Shown here piece by piece: positions 1 to 10,439 of a stretch of 64,000 bases of DNA (its first letter is position 1; every line of letters begins with the position of its first letter). The stretch is from Lepisosteus oculatus (Eukaryota > Chordata > Actinopteri > Semionotiformes > Lepisosteidae): positions 124,001 to 188,000 of the forward strand of contig NW_027168320.1 of the NCBI RefSeq assembly GCF_040954835.1. Reading direction: 5' to 3'. Made by a program: the position numbers and the translations under genes. The notes beneath the pieces were generated by a model. The model was given only the letters and a program-made list of their open reading frames with translations, did no database searches and was not told the origin of the DNA.

Positions 1-50
1 AAGCACAATGGATTAGCAACCCATCGCCTTAACCACTCGGCCACTTCGTC
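1..50 (-). tRNA. tRNA-Ser(GCT), cut by window edge
   Basis: The 5' half of a serine tRNA is readable on the minus strand: acceptor strand, D arm with GGCCGAGTGG and an anticodon loop reading GCT. The variable arm and 3' half lie outside the window. The anticodon stem starts GGGTT where the sister copies have GGACT, so the stem is weakened. Flanks match the other Ser-GCT loci near 17.9, 22.1 and 63.1 kb. Confidence 0.8.
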
Positions 51-428
51 AACAAAACTGGGCTGTCCCAACTGGGTTGGCGCGCTCCAGATGATCTTTT
101 TCTTTTTTTTCCCTCGTACTCGAGGGTCATTTTCCTGTTCCACATGCGATTTCAACATTTTCCTTGGGAGATGTCAAGCCAGCAAGCCACTGCTGTGGTT
201 CAGTGGCCAGCGTGGAGTTCAGTGGCCCTGTTGTACACAGAAAGCACATTGAGCTCCTTGGACATGAAAAGTTCCAGATAAAAGCCATTTGATATCCTTT
301 CTCTTGGTGTCGATGTTGCTATTGTATGTAAAGGTGGCAACTTGCTTAGCGAGCAGGCGGAGCACACACCGAATGCAGATGTGTCTGAGTGGTGTGTCCA
401 AGTGGCTGCAAAAGGACAGCACTCCCGG

Positions 429-494
429 GGCGCTGTGGCTTAGTTGGTTAAAGCGCCTGTCTAGTAAACAGGAGACCCTGGGTCTGAATCCCAG
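429..494 (+). pseudogene. tRNA-Thr(AGT) pseudogene, 3' acceptor deleted
   Basis: D arm, anticodon arm (loop CTAGTAA, anticodon AGT) and T arm match the Thr loci at 18374 and 22495. After the T arm (CCAG) the sequence jumps to TGGATAACCGCC. In the sister copies that stretch lies about 40 bases further on, past the acceptor strand and the T-run terminator. Both the 3' acceptor strand and the terminator are therefore lost, and the RNA could not form an acceptor stem. Confidence 0.85.
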
Positions 495-1625
495 TGGATA
501 ACCGCCTACGGCTAGACTTAATTAAATGCAAGTATTCATTTCCTGTCTTTAACACGACTTGTTTTTCTTAAAATGGATGCAACTTGCAAAACATGAAATA
601 CAAACCTTGCTAATCAGCGCTAGCAGCTGGCAAAAAAAAAAGAAGTCAGCAATGTTTTTTTTCTTTAACCTTAACCCTGCTAATGGAGAAGAGTTAAACG
701 ACCGAGTCTATGCAGCTTAAACGGTGCGCACGTCGGGTTCTTAGCTGAAAGGGTGGTAAATCACGCTCACCCCAGTCCTTAATCTTTTAAAGAGGATACA
801 AAATTGAACCTAGTCGCCACATCACATACATCCTGTTCAATGATAAAAAGGTAACATCTATCCTCGCTCCAGAGTAAATCTCACGTTGAGGGGATATTTT
901 TTTTCACTTTACCGTGAATCGGGCTCGGCTGCACAGAGGAGAGAGCAGAGCAATGAGGTCACGGGGACAGGGGAGTCACACGCTGGCTGTTTGAACACGC
1001 GGAAGATCACTGAGGGATCCACAGTATATGGACCCTCCGTGAGCAATCAGTCCGCACTCCGGACTCTGAATCCTGCCATCCGAGTTAAGATCTCGGCAGA
1101 ACCTGAAGCGCAGTTCCTTCTTAAAACGTAATCTGGTGAGCATTTCTAGAATCGTACTTGTATAGATGCAGCCTTTAATGTGTTGCTAGGTTAAAATTGA
1201 TGACTTCTTGTATTTCAGTAGGCAACTGCCCTCTTGATTTCAGATTGAATTTCTTTATTACAGGGGCGCTTTTATGATGACAGAGTCATGTTCAGGTACT
1301 TTGCTTGATGGAGGAAGCTCATTTCGGACTCTGTGATCTGCTCACCTGGAAAGGTCTGCTGTACTACTACAAGAGAGAAGTAGAGTCTGGAAGAAGGGAC
1401 AATTTTATGATGCTTTGGAAGGTAGTTTTTTTTTCTTTGAAATCGAAATGAATCAGAATATCAAAGCAAAAGACAAACTCTTGGTTTGGTTTAAAGAGAT
1501 ATGGTTTTAAAACAGACAAAATGTAGAAAACAGGTGTTTCTCACTTTTGTAAAAGAATGGACCGGGGGTATTTTACTAGTTGCAGTGCTGAGCTCACCGG
1601 GTTGCAGTCCTGCAGTGTTGCACCA

Positions 1626-1698
1626 GGGTCAGTGGTGCAATGGATAACACATCTGACTACGGATCAGGAGATTGTAGGTTCGACTTCTGCCTGGCTCG
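1626..1698 (+). tRNA. tRNA-Arg(ACG)
   Basis: A 73-nt cloverleaf with anticodon loop CTACGGA. The acceptor GGGTCAG pairs with CTGGCTC using two wobble pairs, and the T arm GTAGG/TCTGC also needs wobbles. TTTTT follows 6 bases downstream, a plausible Pol III terminator. Compared with the copy at 23623 it has several substitutions, so it may be a weak gene. Confidence 0.8.
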
Positions 1699-2654
1699 GG
1701 TCGTTTTTAAACGCATCAGGCTACTCCCTAAGTAGCCTGTGCTACTTACTGTATTGTAATCGTACCCAGTAAGAGATTTCCTTCATGTAAATGAACTGCA
1801 CCTGACAGCTTTAGAAAAACACCTGGGCTCAGTACGGTGCTGAGAGCTCATCGTTGCTGTTGTTCTAATTAGCACGCACTGCATCGGCTATGAACCCGAA
1901 CTTTTCAATTATTCCGATCAGTAAGTCAACACGTAGTCCACATGAAAGGTAGAAATATTCTCTTGTCTGTCTCTTGTTTGTATAGAACTGAATGTCCCTG
2001 ACAATGTACTGTTAGTTTTAATTGAAGAACGGCATTTGTGTTCAAATATACCAGACAAGTTTACGTAACTGCTCATGCGACACTCAGTTGTAATTAGTCA
2101 AGAAATAAAGTCGAACAACAGCTGCGGGTTTGATTCTGAACGTATGAGATTGCAGCGCCTTTTACTTCCATTGACAAATGATAGAGATTCGAAGAGAGAT
2201 CCTTCAGACCAGCAAGCAAACCCACGGCTATTTCGGTTTTCTATCTAGGCAACGTTGGTGTCTGCAATAGCATACATGAAAGCGTGATGCAATTTCTGTG
2301 GCTACATTTGTTGCACGTCATGCACAGTAAGAGTGATTCTAACACCAAATAAAAAGTCAACAATTAGCGATCACGCCTTCTCCTCAGTTAACCCACTGAA
2401 ACCCTTGCTGTTAACAGTTCTTTACTGCGTGCTTTACGAGCACCTACATATCGTGTCGGTTCTTTCAGCTTTATTCATTAGGTTTTCAAAGGCATAAGTA
2501 GAGCACCAGAGGTGCGAACGCAGAATGTGTGGTAATCTGAAGAACTGCTTTCCATGGCAGCGGGTCCAAGCGATTTAGCGTTTTTATAGTACCGGGAAAG
2601 GAGAAGCGGCACTTTGCCTTTGCCGCGCAGGCACAAGGCGACTTGCGGCAGACG

Positions 2655-2737
2655 CCGGAGTCGGCAAGTTCCGAACCTGCGCGGGGAGTCCCCAACGCAT
2701 TTCGAGTCCATCGCCTTAACCACTCGGCCATGACAAA
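2655..2737 (-). pseudogene. tRNA-Ser(CGA), degenerate
   Basis: The D arm, the CGA anticodon (loop CTCGAAA), the long variable arm and box B region are recognisable. The 5' acceptor strand is TTTGTCA where the sister copies have GTAGTCG, and the 3' strand reads GACTCCG, so the acceptor stem is broken. The anticodon stem has a mismatch and the T loop carries an extra base. Likely a dead copy of the genes at 16476 and 20621. Confidence 0.75.
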
Positions 2738-3617
2738 AGCGAGCTCGCTGCCGCCGCATTCCTCCTATAATCTAACACGGAGTGCGAGGTTGCTGCGGAA
2801 ACCTTTTTAAAGTCGCTCTCCGTTAAAAAAAAAATACCTTACACAAGATTCGTGCCGGCAGACAGACACGCCTCAGAGGGTTTAAGGCTGGCTTCACGTT
2901 CAAATGATAAAGTCCCCCAGTCCGGATGTCAAAATGCAACTTTGGCAGACAGAAAAAACATCAACAAACCACAAATGTGGAAAAGGATTTTACAAGCTGC
3001 ACCACACTGCACTTTCAAAAGCATTTACATTCGTGTTAGACGCAGGAATTGCCTTTGATTTGCGCGCTTACGAACGCCATGGAAAACGAAACAAAACTAA
3101 AGCCCTCAGCTCCTGCACTTGATTATAATGCCGTTACGTGTCGAAGCAGGAATTTACGTCATCCTACCACTGCAACACGGGGAATAGAGGGAAATGAGCA
3201 CAAGCTACGAATTGTCTCTAAACAGTCCCTACAGTTGTAAGACGCCTGGAAGCGTGCACCCCCATCATTAATCTTTGCGCATCTGTGCAAGGTAAACTCT
3301 GGAGCAGTCTCTAAAACGGCTCAAAGGAAACACGTGATTGATTCCATGTGCATCTGGGGTTCATTTCTTATTTACATTTAATTCAAGGGAAAGGCTTGGG
3401 TCAGTTTCAGACGGCCTCCAACAGCGAGATTCAAGCGCCCCACCTTCAGCCCAATCTGCGCCGCCAGAACGCCAACGGCTCCTCTGGTCTCCGGGGTGCG
3501 GTTGTGACTCCGTAACCTAAAGTGTTGGTGGCAGACAAATGGAGACTAACAGGTGATGTCCTAGGACATGACTACGTTGTGACACTCGGTGGGGATGGTG
3601 ACCATTGCTTGGAAAAG

Positions 3618-4070
3618 AGTGCGAGGCCCCTTTAGAAAAACATTTTGTTAACAGGCATTCTGCCTCAGCCTAAACACCTATAGCTTGCAAAGCGCATGCT
3701 ATTAGACAGGCACCTCTGCAAGACCTTAAGAGTCTCTTAAACTAGTGATAGTAAGGTGTTCCCAATGGGCGATGTTTGGCTTTCAAATCATCTGTCTGTG
3801 GAAGCGCCGAGATGCAGCTGTTTAAGGCTTAGAAGCAGCTGACTGTTTCACTACCTAGCTGATTACTGTCAGTCAGGGAGCTCAGAGGTGAAAAGCCTGT
3901 CTGAGAGACAATTCGCCGTCGATCAGTTCAATATGTTCCGTACCAGCTCGGCGCACCTGAGATCATCTTGGTAGCCGTGTAGCTCAGATGAGTGAGAGCG
4001 TGTCTGTGTGTACCACCGTGATTGGATGCCGGTCCTTCTCAGGTCACAGTAAACCTTCTGCTGCCTAACT
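3618..4070 (+). repeat. Low-copy repeat; inverted mate at 61.6-62.0 kb
   Basis: This stretch is nearly the reverse complement of 61615-62037, from the AACATTTTGTTAACAGG region to the CAGTAAACCTTCTGC region. It contains a tRNA-like start (TAGCTCAGATGAGTGAGAGCG at 3977-3997) but no cloverleaf that I can fold. It may be a SINE-related block or simply a duplicated spacer. Confidence 0.65.
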
Positions 4071-4152
4071 TTCCTAATTTTGGGGATCCCTTTGAAAAAG
4101 CAAAGGAAAAAAAAACTGGCTCTTCATCAGCATGATCGACCCAACCCAGTGT

Positions 4153-4225
4153 GGCGCAGTGGCCTAATGGATAAGGCACTGGCCTCCTAAGCCAGGGATT
4201 GTGGGTTTGAGTCCCATCTGGGGTG
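4153..4225 (+). tRNA. tRNA-Arg(CCT)
   Basis: The body matches vertebrate tRNA-Arg-CCT: D arm GGCCTAATGGATAAGGC, anticodon loop CTCCTAA, T arm GTGGG/CCCAT. The acceptor strands GGCGCAG and CTGGGGT have two mismatches, and box B reads GGTTTGAGTCC. It is a single-copy locus in this window and probably a weakened gene. Confidence 0.75.
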
Positions 4226-4479
4226 CTCCTGTCCCATTTTGAGCGTACAAATGTCCTTTTGATTTGCAAAGCTGCAACCCCACCTTACTCAGTGAGCGTC
4301 TCTGCTTTTCTCTCACATACAGTTGGGAGAAAAACTTTTGTAAACAGCCCTTCGGAATGATGTGGATTTCTGCATGAATGGCTCCTAACATGTGATCTTA
4401 TCTTTATCTAAGTCATAATAATTAATAAAGAGAGTCTGATTTAACAAACAACACACGCCCAACATTTGACATTGCTGTT

Positions 4480-5245
4480 TCTTTATTGACCAAATGGTTT
4501 AAACAATCAAGGTCATTGATGGAAAAAGTACGTGAACCCTTATATTAAGGAGCTAGTGGAACCTCCTTTATGACAAAAACCTCAACCCCCACTTTCTGTA
4601 GCGGCTGGTCAGACCTGAGCAGCGGTTAGGAGGTATTTTGGCCTATTCCTCTATGAAAAACTGTTTCAGTTCATGTATATTTTTGGGATGTCTTGCACTG
4701 AACGGCCTGCTTCAGATCACGCCACAGCACTTCAATGGGATTGGGGTCAGGACTCTTACTTGGCCATCCCAAAATACGGAATTTCTTTTGTTTCAGCCAC
4801 TCTGTTGTTGATGTACTCCTTTGTTTTTGTCATGCTGCATGACCCAGCGTCTTTCGAGTTTTAGATCACAGGCAGACACCCTGACGTTCTGCTGTAGATT
4901 TTCCTGATACATCTTGGAATTCATCGGTCCCTCGATGATTGCAAGCAGTACAGCCTCCGCCATGCTTCCCAGGTGGGATGAGGTTTTGGAGTTGGTATGC
5001 AGTGTTTTGTTATCTCCAAACATAACGCTGTGCACATTTACCAACAAGTTCAACTTTTGTCACGTCTGTCCACAGAACATTGTTCCAGGAGTTGTGGAAC
5101 ATCCATGTGGTCTTTAGCAAACTTGAGAGGGGCAGTGGTGGTTTTTTTTGGGGGGAGAGCAGTGGTTTCCTCCATGGTGACCTCACATGATCACCACTCC
5201 TGTTCAGATTTTTTCTTATGGTGGACTCATGAACACAGACGTAAG
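4480..5245 (-). pseudogene. Tc1/mariner-like transposase, C-terminal two-thirds
   Basis: Frames on the minus strand show a central segment with HGR-like and PWRKPLLSP motifs, then KVELVGKCAQRYVWR, and near the C-terminus WPSKSPDPNPI, the Tc1 hallmark around the last catalytic acidic residue. Reading needs at least two frames (4793-5053 and 5010-5255). About 250 of the usual 340 residues are represented. The N-terminal DNA-binding part was lost where the L2 element joins. Non-functional. Confidence 0.8.
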
Positions 5246-6262
5246 ACAAAGTCAACCACCTGTTCGCTAGATCCCATCCCCACTCAGCTAGTCAAAGATT
5301 CCCTCGAAGGACTGGCAGGACCTATAATTAGTATGATGAATGCATCGCTTGCGTCAGGCGTTGTACCTGATCAATTTAAGGTAGCGGTTGTTAGACCGCT
5401 CCTTAAGAAGTCAAATTTGGATCCACAAGTTCTTAACAACTACAGGCCTGTCTCAAAGGTCCCATTTCAATCTAAAAGTCTTGGGAGAATAGTTGTTGCC
5501 CAACGTCAATCGTATCTGGATTCAAATAATATACTTGAGAAATTTCAGTCTGGTTTCTGAAACTGCATTAACAAGAGTCGTAAATGATATTCTCTTAGCT
5601 ACTGATGCGGGGAATGCAACAGTGCTTGTGCTTCTAGATCTTAGAGCTGCCTTTGACACGGTTGACCTCTCTGTTTTGTTACACAGGCTTGAGTTTGAGG
5701 TTGGCTTATCTGGAACCGTCCTTCAGTGGTTTACTTCACATTTTACTCATCGTTTTCATTATGTTCAAATATCTAATAATTGTACTGCTTCATCAATGTC
5801 ACCAGTTCAATTTGGGGTACCAGAAGATCAGTGCTGGGACCAATATTGCTCTCTCTCTCTACATGCTGCTGCTAGGTAGGATAATCTGAAAAAATAATAT
5901 GAACTTTCATTCATATGCTGATGACACTCAAATAAACATTTTGTTTACACCAAACGACAACTCTTCTATTATCAGTTTAGTTAAATGCATTAAGGAAGGA
6001 AATACTTGGATGTGTGAAAACTTTTTGTTACTCAACTCTGAGAAAAATGAGGATCTGTTGATCGGAGGCAACAATACTGATAGGACTACTATAACTTCAG
6101 CACTTAACTCAGAGGATTTAAACATTTGCCTCAAAGAGACAGCACGTTACCTAGGCGGCATATTAGACACAAGGCTCTTAACAACTTGCATTGTTAAGTG
6201 CCTTGGGACAACCTTGTTGTGAAAGGCGCTATATAGAAATACATTGATTTGAATTGAATTGA
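5238..6262 (+). mobile_element. 5'-truncated L2-type LINE
   Basis: Three frames (5238-5560, 5493-5879 and 5899-6222) together give a reverse transcriptase: a LDPIPTQLVKD-like entry, LLKKSNLDPQVLNNYRPVS, a FQSGF motif, LLDLRAAFDTVD, and the catalytic YADDTQIN. The 3' end has GGCGCTATATAGAAATACATTG followed by GAATTGAATTGA, the usual fish L2 tail. The endonuclease is absent and there are at least two frameshifts, so it is dead on arrival. It sits inside the Tc1-like element. Confidence 0.85.
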
Positions 6263-6339
6263 CAATGTAAAATGTTGTGTGTGTTGTTTGTTAAACAAGA
6301 CTGTCTTTATTTATCAAAAAATAAAAGGAATTTGCTAGG

Positions 6340-7010
6340 AATGCAAACGTTAGGTTGCGCTTCTTCATGCTGCATCGTCGGCATGAGTGGAGCTTTTTAA
6401 ACGTCTGTACTTACTGTGCCCCATAAGAAATCGTTTGTCCCCGTTCAAAAGAGATTGTGCGATGTCCTGCAGTGTTCGCAAAGCAAACCTTTGACAGTTT
6501 GAAAAGAGGAATTTATTCTGCTTCCTGTGCGTGCAGTAGTTACAAAGTTGAACGTCTTTACACGATTTGCTGCAGTTTTCAGTGGGCGGGCTTTGTCAGA
6601 TGGCTTGGAAAAACGCACTGTGTTTCGGCTCGGGAAACATCATGAGAAGTGTCCTGCATGTTTTCTGTGTATAGCTGTCTTTTAACGCATACAGAATTCA
6701 TTCGAAATCATTGATTTCTCCAATTAACAAGGGTCCCTTAAAAGATGAGTCAAAGTAACGTCTAATCAGATTAGTTTCCTTAGAGCTGGTTCAGAGTTTG
6801 CTCAAGAGTTTACCTTTCACAGATGCGCAAAGAAGAATGTTGGGGGTGCATGCTTCAAGGTGCCTTACAGCTGTAGGGAGTGATTCGAGATGATTCGTGG
6901 CGTGTGCTCGTTCCCATATACCGTACGCCCCGGGGTGCAGTGCTAGGATGACGTAAAATACCGCTTGGGCACGTAACGGCGTTATATGCAAGTGCGGGAC
7001 GTGAGGGTTT
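6340..7010 (-). repeat. Inverted copies of blocks at 25.6-26.1 kb and 3.1-3.3 kb
   Basis: 6340-6760 is an inverted copy of about 25640-26080. 6780-7010 is an inverted, more diverged copy of the spacer at about 3105-3310, which also recurs near 17.0, 21.2 and 62.2 kb. No tRNA or open frame is recognised inside. Confidence 0.7.
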
Positions 7011-7924
7011 TCGTTTGTTCATTTTGTTTTGCTCTGCTTTGCTTTGTTTCGTGGTCAAGAGGCGTAAGGTAAGTCGTAATCCAGGGAGAACACTGGTGGC
7101 AAACAGTCCGAGGTGAGAGGCGAGGTCCAAAGTCGAAAAGGCAGAAGGGGAGTCCAATATCCAGAATAAACGAGGTAATGGAAAAAACGCCAGGTAGAGC
7201 TCTCAAGGAGTAGACTCAATACCAGCGGGAAGCAGGTAAAGATGGTAAAAATAGCACTGCGTACCGCACGGTGGAGTGTGTGCAGGTGGGTTAACTCGTG
7301 CGGCGGCGTTTGTTAATAATCACCCGCTGCTGGTGCTGTTTAGATTGCTTAAGAGTTGGTCTTAACTGCCTGGCGGTCATGACAAGCTCCTCTTTAAGCT
7401 GTGGTTTAGTTTTGCATTCATGTGTTTCTAGAGCAGTTATTTATGGGGGTGGGTGGGTCTTTCACAGAGGCTCAGGACAAATCCCCTGCATGAAAGTCTA
7501 CTGTGTGCGTTCAAACAGTCACAGGTCAAGAGCCAGGCAGGAGGACAATGGACAGAAGAAGCAACGAACTAAAAATAAAAGAACGAATATGAAAAAGCCA
7601 CCATCTTTTTCTTTTTGACATTTTCCGACTTTCATGCAAGCCAGGACAAAGTTGCTCGTAGCTACTTGTGGATTCAAATACTCTATCGAGTGCTTTGATG
7701 AGTTTTTGCAATTTGATTGTCGTCCTGTCAGCCTGTTTCTGTTTTTTTTTTTCAATCTAGTGATGGAAAGTAAGAGGGAAATGATGGAGCAATCAATAAC
7801 CGCTCCGGAAAAATGGCAGAAAGAAATGGCCCGTCACTAAGGACATTTGTGAAGCAGAGGAGTGACATCACCACAAAGGCGACTTATTCTGCTGATCGTT
7901 TTGGTGAATAATGATTGAGGCGTG
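7011..7924. other. No gene recognised
   Basis: The stretch holds short open frames without recognisable similarity. 7040-7290 has a low-level internal repetition of GTCCAAAGTCG/GAGTCCAATATCC-like phrases, common in fish interspersed repeats, but I cannot name the family. Confidence 0.4.
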
Positions 7925-8060
7925 TTAAGAGAAAGGTAGCTGCGTCAGCATGCTTAGGCTGCAAAGGATAAAGCAAAGGTTTACTCCATGCTGAAAAGAG
8001 AAGAAAAGAAGCACAACGTTTCGGCTGTGGAGCCTTCTGCGCCATCTTCTTTAGCAATGG
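7925..8060 (+). repeat. Hairpin-forming interspersed repeat, partial copy
   Basis: It shares GTAGCTGCGTCAGCATGC, CATGCTGAAAAGAGAAGAAA and CACAACGTTTCGGCTGTGG with the copies at 8903 and 55775. Only the first arm of the hairpin is present. Confidence 0.7.
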
Positions 8061-8383
8061 TGATGATGTTTACATTGGAAAAACTGAGACACGCATACTG
8101 GAGGGGCTTGAACCACCAACTTTTCAGCACCACAGAGTCTGACAGTCTTTTGTGCGCCCTACATTTGCAGGTTTATGGTCAAAGAAAACAATCACTTGCG
8201 CTTCTTGCAGCCGGCAATCTTTTTCCACTGACAACCAAGAAATGGATTTCATCTTTCACAAGCTGTATGGATTTCTTCAAAAACAAGTTATTCCAGAAAG
8301 GAAATGAATTCTTGCATTAAACTGAACCAAGCTGTACATGTTTGTCTGAAATGAGACATGCGGCACAACAAGACACGGAGAGA

Positions 8384-8456
8384 GGCACCGCTGGTATTCA
8401 GACCCAGGATCGCCTGCTTACTAGGCAGGCACTTTAAGCCACTAGGGAACAGCGCC
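8384..8456 (-). pseudogene. tRNA-Thr(AGT), degenerate
   Basis: On the minus strand the anticodon arm (TGCCTAGTAAGCA core, anticodon AGT), the T arm and both acceptor strands GGCGCTG/CGGTGCC are visible. The D arm is altered (TTCCCTAGTGGCTTAAAG where the sisters have TGGCTTAGTTGGTTAAAG), and the T loop reads TCTGAAT. Flanks match the Thr spacers near 500 and 18.5 kb in inverted orientation. Confidence 0.7.
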
Positions 8457-8902
8457 AGCAGAGCACCGTGCTTTTACAGACACTTGGACACATCTGCGTT
8501 CGGTGTGCACTTAACCTGCTCTCTGAGCCCGTTGCCTCCGTCCCATTTAATAGCAGAACTGACGCCAAGAGAAATGATGAGAAATGGCATTTATCTGGCA
8601 CTTCTCATGTCCAAGGAGCTCAATGCCCTTGACACCTCCCCAAGGCGACAGAACTGTGCATTCTTTGGCGACAACATTTTTTCTTTTGTTTTATTTCTAT
8701 ACTTATTGATAGAATAAAAACGATATGTCATGTACTGTAAGGGAAATGTCTGTTTTCATGGGGAAAGCTAGCACCAGCAAATGTTGTGTTTAGAAGAAGT
8801 GATTTAACATGACACGTGACCTAATTTACCGGAGCAAAAGCTCACCCAGCAAGCCCTGCTTTACTTCTACAGGAGAGAAGTACTGTAGAGTCTGCAAGAT
8901 GT

Positions 8903-9092
8903 TCAGCTGGGTAGCTACGTCAGCATGCCTCGGCTGCAAAGGAACAAGTAATAGGTTTATTGCATGCTGAAAAGAGAAGAACGGAAACACAGCGTTTCGG
9001 CCGTGAGGTCTTCTCACACCTGAAGAAGCCTCACACCTGTAAAAGGCTCCATGGTTTTCTTTCTTCTCTTTTCAACATGGAATACACCTATT
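8903..9092 (+). mobile_element. Hairpin repeat with 13-bp target duplication
   Basis: GTCTGCAAGATGT flanks the insert at 8890-8902 and 9093-9105, and the interrupted sequence continues across it when compared with other Arg blocks. The insert begins with a box A-like GGTAGCTACGTCAGCATG and contains an inverted repeat ending in TTTCTTTCTTCTCTTTTCA. The 13-bp duplication fits a retroposed element (SINE-like). Confidence 0.7.
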
Positions 9093-9332
9093 GTCTGCAA
9101 GATGTGACAATTTCACGGTGTTTTGGAAGAAAACCTTTTTTCTTTGAATTCAAAATCAATCAGAATTTCAGCACGACACACCAACACTTTTTCTGTTTTA
9201 AGGAGATGATATTTTAAACCTGATAAAAATAGTAGGAAACACAAGTTTCTTGCTGTGAAAATTTAGATGGGGAAGTGTACTACTGGTAGCAGTGTAGAGC
9301 TCTCTGTGGTGGAATGCAAACACATGTTCTAT

Positions 9333-9405
9333 GGGCCAGTGGCGTAATGGATTACGCGTCTGACTTTGGATCAGAAGATTGTAGGTTTGAGTCCTGCCTG
9401 GTTTG
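9333..9405 (+). tRNA. tRNA-Arg-like with anticodon TTG
   Basis: A 73-nt cloverleaf with an arginine-type body (GGGCCAGTGGCGTAATGG, stem TCTGA/TCAGA). The anticodon loop is CTTTGGA, so the anticodon reads TTG (Gln). Vertebrate Arg-TCG has CTTCGGA here, so one C-to-T change explains it. Box B is GGTTTGAGTCC. The body lacks features of tRNA-Gln, so it is best called a decayed Arg gene; charging cannot be predicted. Confidence 0.75.
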
Positions 9406-9849
9406 TGAGGCTTTTAAACCTCTCAGGTTCCTCGGTAACAGGTTGCCGTCATGTATATGAACTATAGAAAAGCATCTGCCACAACCCGTAAATTAGCACG
9501 CAAGTGCGGGCTAGTTAACACAGAACTGTATGGAGATCATCTCCAGCTCCGAGCTCAATTGCAATGAAAAAACATGCAGAACAGAACTGGAGAGCAGCTG
9601 AATTTGTGCTCAGTAGGGTGGGGAGGACTCAGCATTGCTATTGTTCTAATTGGCATGAACTGCAGGGGATCTGAATCAGAACACGTCACTTAGTTCGATC
9701 ATTGCGTCAATATGTAGGCCACGTTAATATAGAATTATTACTTTGTCTGTCTCGTCTTTGTATATAGGTGAATGTCCCTGACAATTTCATGTTAGTTTTT
9801 AAGAACGACATTGGTGCTAATATATACATATATAGCATATAAGGAACAC

Positions 9850-9915
9850 GTAAAAGTTTAGTCCATGCTGAAAAGATAAGAAAACCGCCACAACGTTTCA
9901 TCTCGGAATAAATCT
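9850..9915 (+). repeat. Hairpin repeat fragment
   Basis: GTCCATGCTGAAAAGATAAG and CCACAACGTTTCATCTCGG match the middle of the repeat at 8903 and 55775. Both ends are missing. Confidence 0.6.
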
Positions 9916-10194
9916 TTACTTGTTGTTTTGCAGCCTACCCATTCTGACCTAACTCCTCCCTTGAAATTCCCTAACAGATAAGGGTACGTAACGGCTCATG
10001 CGATGCTCAGTTGCAATTTGTCCCAAAACAAACAAGAACAGCAGCTGAGGGTTTGAGTTTGAACATGCACTGTATTAAAGCAGCTTTTATTTCCATTGAT
10101 AAATGCTAGATATTCCTACAGAGATTCTCCAGGTAGTAAGCGATTCCTGTTTCTGTTTCTATTTCTGTTTCATATATATATACAGTATATATAC

Positions 10195-10302
10195 AGTATT
10201 GTACTATTATTATATAATTGTTACACTGTGGCTGTGTTGTGTGTGTTAAGCTGCTGTTGCACTGCAATTTCCCTCACGGGATCAATAAAGTATCTATCTA
10301 TA
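10195..10302 (+). repeat. 3' tail of a non-LTR retroposon
   Basis: GCAATTTCCCTCACGGGATC, AATAAAGTATC and a short ATCT run resemble the 3' end common to several fish LINE/SINE families. No coding part is left upstream; the preceding stretch is TATATA-rich. Confidence 0.5.
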
Positions 10303-10305
10303 AGA

Positions 10306-10385
10306 AGACATTACCAACAACGACCACAAGATGGAGATATTGTCTAGACATTACCAACAACGACCACAAGATGGAGATATTGTCC
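10306..10385 (+). repeat. Two tandem copies of a 40-bp unit
   Basis: The 40-bp unit starts AGACATTACCAACAACGACC and ends GGAGATATTGTCT, and is repeated exactly or nearly so. The same pair occurs at 14189-14268 with the same following sequence (CCAAAGAGGCAAGAAGGGC), so both belong to a larger duplicated block. Confidence 0.85.
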
Positions 10386-10439
10386 AAAGAGGCAAGAAGG
10401 GCAAAGCCGCGATAAGGTAAAATCATTTTTTGTAAGAGA

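Larger units (their letters stand above)
1..3385. repeat. tRNA repeat unit, copy a (Ser-GCT/Thr/Arg/Ser-CGA)
   Basis: The block follows the same order and spacing of tRNAs and flanks as 17.9-21.3 kb. It carries Ser-GCT(-), Thr-AGT(+), Arg-ACG(+) and Ser-CGA(-), then a conserved spacer at about 2.8-3.35 kb. It departs from the other copies after about 3385. The spacers between tRNA genes are co-duplicated, so this is segmental duplication. Confidence 0.85.
4415..6320 (-). mobile_element. Tc1/mariner-like DNA transposon split by an L2 retroposon
   Basis: The left terminal region (about 4415-4473) is an imperfect inverted match to about 6262-6320; both carry a shared core related to GTGTTGTTTGTTAAA. 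Between them lie a minus-strand transposase remnant (4480-5245) and a plus-strand L2 fragment (5238-6262). The L2 3' tail abuts the right terminal repeat directly, so the N-terminal part of the transposase gene is missing. Confidence 0.75.
8840..10130 (+). repeat. Diverged copy of the Arg spacer block (1.3-2.2 kb)
   Basis: The order of motifs around the Arg locus at 1626 recurs here at lower identity, from CTCACCCAGCAAGCCCTGC to TTTCCATTGATAAATGC. The copy includes an Arg-like tRNA at 9333 and is interrupted by the hairpin repeat at 8903-9092. It is clearly older than the tandem copies. Confidence 0.65.

Noticed and set aside
3970-4040. TAGCTCAGATGAG as a tRNA gene
   Set aside because: Box A-like start only; no T arm with box B at the right distance.
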